From the NCBI RefSeq assembly GCF_000308635.1, contig NZ_BAGD01000032.1:1-64000 (forward strand): a stretch of 64,000 bases of DNA. Direction: 5' to 3'. Position numbers and translations under genes: made by a program. Below the pieces are notes generated by a model that saw nothing but the letters and a program-made list of their open reading frames with translations, had not been told where the DNA came from and did no database searches. Of this stretch, positions 58,001 to 64,000 are shown in pieces. The DNA is from Nocardia otitidiscaviarum NBRC 14405 (GTDB taxonomy: Bacteria > Actinomycetota > Actinomycetes > Mycobacteriales > Mycobacteriaceae). How positions within the stretch are numbered: position 1 is the first letter of the stretch; every line of letters begins with the position of its first letter.

Positions 58001-59608
58001 TCATCCGTGCGTCACCGCCACGACCGGCGCGAAGGCCCCGGTGAACTCCGCGTCCAGCACCGTATCGTCGCCGTCGCGGCGCGCCTGTGCAGATGCACTG
58101 GAGCCGAGCAGGCGTGCCGGGCCGTCGAGCCGGATGTCCCGCAACGTCACCGGGCCGGTCGGTCGGCCCAATACGATCGCGTACACCTGAGATCCCTTGC
58201 GCGTGAACATGACCGGCGTCCCGTCGGCGGTCCGCGCCGAGGAGACCTGCCACGGCCGGGAACCGTCCATCGCCTCGCCGTTCACCCGCAGCCAGGCCCC
58301 GATGGCGTCCAGGCGGCGTTGCTGTTCGGGCACGATCTCCCCGGTGCCGGTGGGGCCGACGTTCAGCAGCAGCGCCCCGTTGTTGGCGGCGGCCTGCACC
58401 AGGCTGGTCAGCAGTTCCTCCGGCGGCGCGTAGTCCGTGTCGGTCTCCTGCCGGTTGTATCCGAACGATCCGCCGATACCGCGGTCCTGCTGCCAGAACT
58501 TCTCCTGCACGGTGTCGAACCCGGTGTACTCCGGGGTGCGGAAGTCGCTGTGCGGCACGTCGGGCGGTGTGGTGACCCGCTCGGCCGCGCCCGGCTCGGC
58601 CAGCACCCGCCGCATGACCTGGTCGAAGATCCACCGCACGGGGTCGAGTGAGATGACCTCGCGTAGGAACGACGCCGTCTCCCACCGGTCGTTGACCACC
58701 CCGTCCGGCACGGTGTTGTAGTAGTCGGCGAACAGCGCGTTGAGCCGCTGCTGCCCGGTCGGCCAGCCGATGTCGTTCCAGAGCAGATCGGGTTCGTACC
58801 GTTCGATGAGTTCCCGCACCTGCGCCTCCGCGTACTCGGGATAGCCCTGCGCGTAGGGCCCGAACGCATAGTCGCCGAGGGTCTCGACCACCGCCGGATG
58901 GAAGGTCCAGTCCACGCCGCCCGAGTAGTAGAGCCCGAACCGCATCCCCTGTGCCCGCACCGCCCGCGCGAGTTCCCCCACCAGATCGCGCGTCGAATGG
59001 AATTCCGGCGCATGCGGATTCCGCACTGCGGTCGGCCACAGCGAATACCCGTCGGCATATTTGGCCGTCAACACCACATAGGACGCACCGCTCTCCCGAA
59101 ACGTCCGCGCCCAGGCGTCGGGATCCCACGCGTCCAGCCCACGCTCGAACTCCAGCGCCAGATCCGCATACCCGGCATCGCCGTACCGCTCCCGATGAAA
59201 CGCGGCCGCAGGCGACCCCGGATCCTTGATCTGATTCGCGTAGTCCTCCGCATACGGACTCCGCGTCAGCGCATGCCCGTAATCCTCCCGCAGCGTCTCC
59301 GCGAACGTCCGCCCCACCGGCGCGAACCCCGGCACCGAATACGGCCCCCAATGCAACATGACCCCGAACTTCGCATCCCGAAACCACCCCGGCAACGGAT
59401 GCGACCGCACCGACCCCAACGAAGCCTCATACGGCCCCGAAGTCGTCATCCGAGCCTTGGCATCATCCCGCCGCCCCCACCACCACGACCCCACCCCGAG
59501 CACCGCCGCCACCACGACCGCGCACACGGTGAGCCCGGCGGTCCCGAGCATCGCGTAGCGGCCGATGCGACGCGGCAACGACCTGAATCGCGAACCCTGC
59601 CTGCTCAT
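58001..59608 (-). CDS. GH29-type alpha-L-fucosidase
   Basis: 535 residues. A membrane anchor (about residues 17-38, MLGTAGLTVCAVVVAAVLGV) tethers it outside the cell. The (beta/alpha)8 barrel begins WFRDAKFGVMLHWGPYSVPG; YVVLTAKYADGYSLWPT is a conserved family stretch, and LLWNDIGWP carries the nucleophile Asp. A C-terminal beta domain follows. Probably removes alpha-L-fucose from glycans; GH29 also includes related specificities. Start at ATG 59608. No fucose-utilisation genes nearby. Confidence 0.9.
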   Translation of the reverse strand: MSRQGSRFRSLPRRIGRYAMLGTAGLTVCAVVVAAVLGVGSWWWGRRDDAKARMTTSGPYEASLGSVRSHPLPGWFRDAKFGVMLHWGPYSVPGFAPVGRTFAETLREDYGHALTRSPYAEDYANQIKDPGSPAAAFHRERYGDAGYADLALEFERGLDAWDPDAWARTFRESGASYVVLTAKYADGYSLWPTAVRNPHAPEFHSTRDLVGELARAVRAQGMRFGLYYSGGVDWTFHPAVVETLGDYAFGPYAQGYPEYAEAQVRELIERYEPDLLWNDIGWPTGQQRLNALFADYYNTVPDGVVNDRWETASFLREVISLDPVRWIFDQVMRRVLAEPGAAERVTTPPDVPHSDFRTPEYTGFDTVQEKFWQQDRGIGGSFGYNRQETDTDYAPPEELLTSLVQAAANNGALLLNVGPTGTGEIVPEQQRRLDAIGAWLRVNGEAMDGSRPWQVSSARTADGTPVMFTRKGSQVYAIVLGRPTGPVTLRDIRLDGPARLLGSSASAQARRDGDDTVLDAEFTGAFAPVVAVTHG

Positions 59609-59675
59609 GCCTCGAACGTAGGCGCGCCGCCGACTGCTGTCGTCGTACCACAGGGGGACGCCGGTGTAGTCCCTA

Positions 59676-60188
59676 TTACTGAGGAACGATCCAGCGCTCG
59701 GCGTCGACTGTCAGAACGGACTCCTTGGTCAACACATCGTGGTCGCCGAACTGAATGATGCTGACCGCTTCCGGCCACCGGACCGTCTGAACAGGCTGCC
59801 CGCCCCTCGTGAACAGGTAGAACTCCGGCGGATAGGATTCCTCGAATCCTGCGGAGGTGGGAAGGTTTTCCCAGCAGTACTCCGTCCCGGCGTTCCTGTT
59901 CAATTTCCCCGCAGTTGTGCCGGTAGATACCTGCACCATTCTGTCCCACTCGTCGGACCACCCAGCCGCGCGAGTCACATCTACCATCAGGAACGGCTCC
60001 GCACTGCGGCTGAAATACGTCAGCTTTGCATTCAACCGCTCACCGGATCCGAGTGGCTCGGCCTTGTCGTGCAGATCGAATGTCGATGTGCAAACGGGTA
60101 CCGCGAGATCTTCCTGCGGAGTGCTGGAGCAGCCACCGAGAAAGATTGCCGCCACAGCAGCCACTGCGATCTTTCGAGCCTTCAACAT
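59676..60188 (-). CDS. Lipoprotein, paralogue 1 of a twin pair (candidate immunity protein)
   Basis: 170 residues with a signal peptide and the lipobox LGGC (about residue 20). The mature part shares PQEDLAVPVCTSTFDL, GKLNRNAGTEYCWENLP and the C-terminal pattern FGDHDVLTKESVL with the next gene upstream (60241-60759). Two conserved cysteines can form a disulfide. No known domain. Last gene of the leftward operon that begins with type VII-like genes. Its position just after a putative effector gene makes immunity or chaperone roles plausible, but this is inference. Confidence 0.78.
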   Translation of the reverse strand: MLKARKIAVAAVAAIFLGGCSSTPQEDLAVPVCTSTFDLHDKAEPLGSGERLNAKLTYFSRSAEPFLMVDVTRAAGWSDEWDRMVQVSTGTTAGKLNRNAGTEYCWENLPTSAGFEESYPPEFYLFTRGGQPVQTVRWPEAVSIIQFGDHDVLTKESVLTVDAERWIVPQ

Positions 60189-60240
60189 TGTCTCTTCACC
60201 GTTGCCGGAACGCTTCCCCTGGTCATCCGCCTGTTCATTA

Positions 60241-60759
60241 CTACGGGTGGGCGACTATCCAGCCGTTGCCGTCAGAAGAGAGGAGGGAATCCCGCGTCAG
60301 CGCGCCGTGATCACCGAACTTGAGCTCGCCGACCACGTCCGGCCACGGAACTACCTGAACGGGTTCCTTGTTCTTGATGAAGAGGTAGTACTCCTGTGGC
60401 CGGTATCCTTCGCCGTCGGATTCCGGTAGATTTCTCCAGCAGCTTTCCGTTTCAGCCTTGTGGTTCAGCTTGCCGTCGGTGATATTCGTCCGTACCTCGA
60501 CGACACGGTCCCAGTCCTCGATCCATCCCGCCGCCGCGGTAATATCGCCCAGGCGGTAGCTTCCCTCTCGATTGCTGAAGTCCTCCAACGCCGCGTTGAA
60601 GCGGTCGCTGGAGCCAAGTGATTCGGGAACCTCGAGCAGGTCGAATGTCGATTCGCATCTGGGCACCGCAAGGTCTTGCTGCGACGTTTCGGAGCAGCCG
60701 CTCAGCCAAACAATCGCGATAGCCGCGAAAACTCCCATTCTAGTGTTGTGCATCCTCAT
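60241..60759 (-). CDS. Lipoprotein, paralogue 2 of a twin pair (candidate immunity protein)
   Basis: About 172 residues. Signal peptide and lipobox LSGC (about residue 22). Mature part: QQDLAVPRCESTFDLLEVPE, GKLNHKAETESCWRNLP, FGDHGALTRDSLL, matching its downstream paralogue. The ATG at 60759 overlaps the effector's stop (ATGA), so it is translated coupled to it; longer frames would extend into that gene. Anchored on the outer face of the membrane, it could guard the producer against an externally acting effector. Confidence 0.8.
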   Translation of the reverse strand: MRMHNTRMGVFAAIAIVWLSGCSETSQQDLAVPRCESTFDLLEVPESLGSSDRFNAALEDFSNREGSYRLGDITAAAGWIEDWDRVVEVRTNITDGKLNHKAETESCWRNLPESDGEGYRPQEYYLFIKNKEPVQVVPWPDVVGELKFGDHGALTRDSLLSSDGNGWIVAHP

Positions 60760-61958
60760 CACCGTCCCGGGAGCGGTACGTAAGTACCAGGCTTCAGGCC
60801 TGTGTCCTGCTCGGGGATTCCGTTCGGACCACCGCTCCACCCGATTTGTGGAGCTCCTCCGTCTGTACTGGAGCCGATGACGACCGCGCGGCCCTGGTTT
60901 ATGGCTTCTACCACCTTGATCTTCAGTTCCTCCGGAGTGGCGCCGGGGTTCTCGACTGCTATCCGTCGGCCTAGATCGTTGTTGTGGAGGTCCATCGCCT
61001 CACGATGGGAAGGTTGACCGCCGGAATATTCGTGTGCCGTGGCGTATCTCGCAGCGAACTCTTCGCTGAAGTGCGTGGTCATAAGTGCATTCCAGTATGC
61101 GTGCCGAAAAGCATCGCCCTGCCCGTCGTTGACGGAATCCGGAAAGACTTCTTGCGCAGTATTCGTCGCTTGTGTCTTGATGTCATAGAATTCCTGTAGC
61201 TTCCAGGGGGCTTTCGTTGCGATGTCTTCCAGAGCGCTTATCTCGGACTTGGTCATCGCCACCGGCACGAAGTTCGGGTTGAAGACGAGGATGGCATCGA
61301 GCAAGGCGCCGCTCGGCCACACCTCCATCTCCTCCGTACCGACCTGGTTCTCCAACAGGATGCTGGCCAGCTTTGGATCCGTGGGGATGTTGGCAAGGCC
61401 GTACTTGACTCGATCCGTCAAATCCTCGACCACTCCGGCAATCTCGTAGGTTGCCGCGTCTGTCGATCTGATCTTCGTCAGCGCCTCTCGAAACTTGTTG
61501 CCGATCGTGAGGATTTCGAGCTCTTTCTCGGCGATGGCGGTCAGTGGAGCCCACCAGTTCGAGTTGGCTGTCTCATAGTTCGATTGGTGCGACTTCACCT
61601 CGCCGTGGTCGCTGTAGAACAGCTCCCATTTCGAGTCCTCGGTCTCGGCGACGGCTTCCTTCAGACGGTCCAATTCGGTCTCGAACGTGTCCACGATGGG
61701 CGTGATTTTGCCCGCCAGCTTCTCGTAGATGTCGACCGTGGCCAGACCGTCCGTCTTCTCGTTCGCGCTGCGTTCCCTGGCCTTGGTACCGCCGTCACCG
61801 ACGAAGTAGTCGTCGGATTTCGCGAACTCGTCCGCCACCGCGGTCATCTCCTGCTCGATCTCCGGGCCGACCCGCTGCAGTGTGGTCACGACGTCGCGCA
61901 GATGGCTCAGGTTCCAACCGAGCAGTACCGGGACGGTGAGCTTGGACTCCTCGCTCAT
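60759..61958 (-). CDS. Putative type VII-secreted effector with DUF6973-like C-terminal domain
   Basis: 399 residues. The N-terminal about 190 are helical and contain LGWNLSHLRDVVTTLQRVGP and paired long helices, as in WXG/LXG-like targeting domains of mycobacterial and nocardial secreted proteins. The C-terminal domain (about 265-360) has GDAFRHAYWNALMT, ARYATAHE and MDLHNNDLGR: His/Asp/Asn-rich motifs that I recall as DUF6973, found in secreted Gram-positive toxin-like proteins. The tail is Gly/Pro-rich. It overlaps an EspC-like gene upstream and a lipoprotein gene downstream (ATGA each). The activity is unknown and no immunity protein is proven. The DNA is less GC-rich than its surroundings. 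Confidence 0.78.
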   Translation of the reverse strand: MSEESKLTVPVLLGWNLSHLRDVVTTLQRVGPEIEQEMTAVADEFAKSDDYFVGDGGTKARERSANEKTDGLATVDIYEKLAGKITPIVDTFETELDRLKEAVAETEDSKWELFYSDHGEVKSHQSNYETANSNWWAPLTAIAEKELEILTIGNKFREALTKIRSTDAATYEIAGVVEDLTDRVKYGLANIPTDPKLASILLENQVGTEEMEVWPSGALLDAILVFNPNFVPVAMTKSEISALEDIATKAPWKLQEFYDIKTQATNTAQEVFPDSVNDGQGDAFRHAYWNALMTTHFSEEFAARYATAHEYSGGQPSHREAMDLHNNDLGRRIAVENPGATPEELKIKVVEAINQGRAVVIGSSTDGGAPQIGWSGGPNGIPEQDTGLKPGTYVPLPGR

Positions 61959-62260
61959 CTCGGCATCATCTCCGCGTTGTTGTTGTCCATTGTCTCGGCC
62001 ATGGCCGCGGAGGCATCGGTTTTGTCCGCGATCTCTCGGAGGGTGCGGACATGGTAATTCTCGAGCACCGTGTCGAGGGTTTTCAGCGTTTCCTCGATGG
62101 AGACGGCGATCGCCGAGTGCGCCATCCCGCCCCCTTCCTGGCTGCGGGCGGCATCGCGGCTGGTTCCCGCTACCGGCGCTTTTCCGGAGATCGCGTTGGC
62201 GCGGTCGCGGATATGCGTGGCGAGCGCCCGCATCTTCTCCGGGTCGAATCCGACGGTCAT
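61955..62260 (-). CDS. EspC-like/ESX secretion-associated small protein
   Basis: 101 residues, a helical hairpin: FDPEKMRALATHIRDRANAI and IAVSIEETLKTLDTVLENYH. No WXG motif. Proteins of this size and pattern (EspC/DUF2580-type) are co-secreted partners encoded before larger type VII substrates. Stop overlaps the effector's ATG. It may act as secretion partner or chaperone. Confidence 0.78.
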   Translation of the reverse strand: MTVGFDPEKMRALATHIRDRANAISGKAPVAGTSRDAARSQEGGGMAHSAIAVSIEETLKTLDTVLENYHVRTLREIADKTDASAAMAETMDNNNAEMMPR

Positions 62261-62273
62261 CCCTGCCTGCCCC

Positions 62274-62600
62274 CTACACCGAATACGTGATCGGAGTCGG
62301 CCGGTCGTCGTCCCATTCCGCGGCTGTGGGCCGAACGGTCGGGCGCGGTGCGGTCAGCTGCTCGAATACCCGCTGGGCGGCGGCCTCCACCTCCTCGCTC
62401 GCCTTGCGGTGCAGCGCGGCGATCACCCGGGCCAGGTTGTCCGGATCCGCGCTCATGGCGTGCGGCGCGATCCGGATGGACGTAATCATCTTGTAGGCGT
62501 CGACCTCGATGGATACCACCCCACCGTTGGATTGCGCCCGCCCTCGCACTCGAGATATCGCCTCGTCGATCCGTTCGGCGCGGTCCGCGTCGCCGGTCAT
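62274..62600 (-). CDS. YbaB/EbfC-like protein of a type VII secretion-associated operon
   Basis: About 108 residues. RAQSNGGVVSIEVDAYKMIT and the preceding helix match the YbaB-like fold often found in front of EspC-type genes in mycobacteria and nocardiae. The C-terminal 30 residues are Pro-rich. Start at ATG 62600; a longer version to 62633 is less likely. First gene of the leftward operon. Confidence 0.76.
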   Translation of the reverse strand: MTGDADRAERIDEAISRVRGRAQSNGGVVSIEVDAYKMITSIRIAPHAMSADPDNLARVIAALHRKASEEVEAAAQRVFEQLTAPRPTVRPTAAEWDDDRPTPITYSV

Positions 62601-62958
62601 CCCCACCCGCCTTCGAAACATCCTCGCCCGCAACCCGATCCGCGGTGCGCCTGGTGACGGGTGAACTTACGCGACCGCGTTGTCGGTCGGCAATCCGCGC
62701 GGTCGGGCGATCGTCGCCGGTCAGTCACGTGTCGGATCGATCACCCGGATTTGGCGAGACCAGCGGCGTTGCCTACACTAGACCGGTTGCTCGGGCACAC
62801 CTGTGTCCGCATGCGTCCGCGTGCGGCGTGTTCCGGGCCGCTGTGAATCATCCGGTCGACATGCTGTCGGCCGGACCGAGCCGAATTGTCGTAGGCCCAC
62901 GACCGCCCGTGTGACGGTGCTGAATGGGAACCGCGGCGAGAAAGGTAGCGGTCAACCT
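62601..62958. other. Divergent promoter/leader region between the effector operon and rpsH
   Basis: 358 bases. The rpsH promoter is at 62751-62779, followed by a leader of about 180 bases. The left part presumably holds the promoter of the leftward YbaB-like operon. No gene is supported. Confidence 0.5.
62751..62779 (+). promoter_or_regulatory. Promoter of the rpsH ribosomal block
   Basis: TTGGCG (62751-62756), 17 bp, TACACT (62774-62779), then AGACCGGTTGC. GCGTTGCCTACACTAGACCG closely matches the rplN promoter (GCGTTGGCTACACTTGAGCG). Confidence 0.68.
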
Positions 62959-63357
62959 ATGACCATGACTGATCCGATCGCAGACTTCCTCACCCGTCTG
63001 CGCAACGCCAACTCGGCGTACCACGATCAGGTGAAGGCCCCGCATTCGAAGCTCAAGGCGAACATCGCCGAGATCCTCAAGCGTGAGGGCTACATCGCCG
63101 ACTACCGCTCCGAGGATGCGGAGGTCGGTAAGACCCTGATCGTCGACCTGAAGTACGGCCCGAGCCGTGAGCGCTCCCTGCAGGGTGTGCGTCGTGTCTC
63201 GAAGCCCGGTCTCCGTGTGTACGCGAAGTCCACCAACCTGCCCAAGGTGCTCGGCGGCCTCGGCGTGGCGATCATCTCCACGTCGTCCGGTCTGCTCACT
63301 GACCGTCAGGCCAAGCAGCAGGGCGTGGGCGGCGAAGTCCTCGCCTACGTCTGGTAA
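62959..63357 (+). CDS. rpsH: 30S ribosomal protein uS8
   Basis: 132 residues, [20 protein letters not shown], ending [12 protein letters not shown] central 16S rRNA-binding protein. ATG 62959 follows GAGAAAGG. First gene of the third ribosomal block. Confidence 0.98.
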   Translation: MTMTDPIADFLTRLRNANSAYHDQVKAPHSKLKANIAEILKREGYIADYRSEDAEVGKTLIVDLKYGPSRERSLQGVRRVSKPGLRVYAKSTNLPKVLGGLGVAIISTSSGLLTDRQAKQQGVGGEVLAYVW

Positions 63358-63371
63358 GGGAGGTAGGAACA

Positions 63372-63911
63372 ATGTCGCGTATCGGTAAGAAGCCGATCAC
63401 AGTTCCCGCCGGTGTCGAGGTGACCATCGACGGCCAGCGCGTCACGGTGAAGGGTTCCAAGGGCACCCTGTCGCACGTGGTCGCCGAGCCGATCGTGGTG
63501 ACCAAGGCCGAGAGCGGTGAGCTCGAGGTGGCCCGCCCGAACGACGAGCGTCAGAACCGCTCGCTGCACGGTCTGACCCGCACCCTGATCAACAACATGA
63601 TCGTCGGTGTGACCCAGGGCTACGAGAAGAAGATGGAGATCTTCGGCGTCGGTTACCGCGTGCAGGCCAAGGGTTCGAACCTGGAGTTCGCCCTGGGCTA
63701 CTCGCACCCGGTTCCGGTCGAGGCCCCGGAGGGCATCACCTTCGCGGTCGAGTCGCCCACCAAGTTCTCCGTGTCCGGCATCGACAAGCAGAAGGTCGGC
63801 CAGATCGCCGCGGTGATCCACGGTCTGCGCAAGCCCGATCCGTACAAGGGCAAGGGCATCCGCTACGCCGGTGAGGTCGTGCGCCGCAAGGTCGGAAAGA
63901 CGGGTAAGTAA
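63372..63911 (+). CDS. rplF: 50S ribosomal protein uL6
   Basis: 179 residues, [21 protein letters not shown]-terminal [20 protein letters not shown]. Lies near the factor-binding site. AGGGAGG precedes the ATG. Confidence 0.98.
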   Translation: MSRIGKKPITVPAGVEVTIDGQRVTVKGSKGTLSHVVAEPIVVTKAESGELEVARPNDERQNRSLHGLTRTLINNMIVGVTQGYEKKMEIFGVGYRVQAKGSNLEFALGYSHPVPVEAPEGITFAVESPTKFSVSGIDKQKVGQIAAVIHGLRKPDPYKGKGIRYAGEVVRRKVGKTGK

Positions 63912-63914
63912 GCC

Positions 63915-64000
63915 ATGGCACAAACTGACAACCAGAAGGCCCGGCGCAAGCCGGCCGGCACGGATGTTTCGACCGCGCGGCGTCTGTCGAAGACCCGCCG
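63915..64000 (+). CDS. rplR: 50S ribosomal protein uL18, 5' end only
   Basis: ATG 63915 begins MAQTDNQKARRKPAGTDVST, the uL18 N-terminus expected after rplF. The window ends after 28 codons. It binds 5S rRNA. Confidence 0.9.
   Translation, partial: MAQTDNQKARRKPAGTDVSTARRLSKTR

Noticed and set aside
59676..62600. The type VII-like locus as a full ESX secretion system
   Set aside because: No EccC ATPase, EccB/D/E or mycosin gene is present; these genes would depend on a system encoded elsewhere.

Overview
The window is high-GC actinobacterial DNA, most likely from Nocardia or a close mycolic-acid-producing relative. The evidence is a secreted antigen-85-type mycolyltransferase, mycobactin/nocobactin-type siderophore genes (an MbtG-like lysine N-hydroxylase, an MbtK-like acyltransferase and an NRPS) preceded by IdeR/DtxR-type iron boxes, an EspC/YbaB-like type VII secretion-associated locus, an MMPL transporter, and an S10/spc ribosomal-protein region broken up by accessory genes. 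The genus is an inference; no rRNA gene is present to test it.

Layout. 1-5315: 3' part of an NRPS (C-A-PCP-TE followed by a degenerate epimerase-like domain). 5452-21844: a mycolyltransferase, an Nramp Mn/Fe transporter, a polysaccharide deacetylase divergent from a MerR regulator, a crotonase divergent from a tandem TetR regulator, an aldehyde-dehydrogenase homologue without the usual cysteine, a DrrABC-like ABC exporter, a lipoprotein, an extended SDR, a lycopene-cyclase-like enzyme, exported and membrane proteins of unknown function, a stand-alone bL35 gene and a DUF4442 protein. 22839-28120: the complete S10 operon (rpsJ-rplC-rplD-rplW-rplB-rpsS-rplV-rpsC-rplP-rpmC-rpsQ), ending in a perfect 16-bp hairpin. 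28286-36864: small exported proteins, an MMPL transporter, a CPBP protease, an RluA-type pseudouridine synthase and two flavin/F420-type oxidoreductases. 37014-48440: an iron-regulated siderophore island (lysine N-hydroxylase, acyltransferase, NRPS, degenerate adenylation-like protein) interleaved with a glycosyltransferase/glycogen-debranching-type operon. 48754-53349: an MmcQ/YjbR protein and two tandem M13 metallopeptidases. 53707-55145: rplN-rplX-rplE-rpsZ. 55435-59608: a membrane protein, an MHS-type transporter and a GH29 fucosidase. 59676-62600: a leftward type VII-secretion-like operon with a putative DUF6973-type effector and two paralogous lipoproteins. 62959-64000: rpsH-rplF-rplR (cut by the window end).

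The ribosomal gene order is therefore split into three blocks, each with its own promoter. The three promoters look related: a TTG-type -35, 17-18 bp, a TACACT/CATACT -10 and a conserved CGGTTGC-like element just downstream. The siderophore genes are tied together by three IdeR-like boxes at 36937-36955, 39115-39133 and 48422-48440. The least familiar parts are the effector/twin-lipoprotein operon at 59676-62600, the iron-box-controlled degenerate adenylation protein at 47284-48399, and several enzymes that have kept their fold but lost signature catalytic residues. Alignments, motif matches and domain names were made by eye and from memory of the families; no database search was run.
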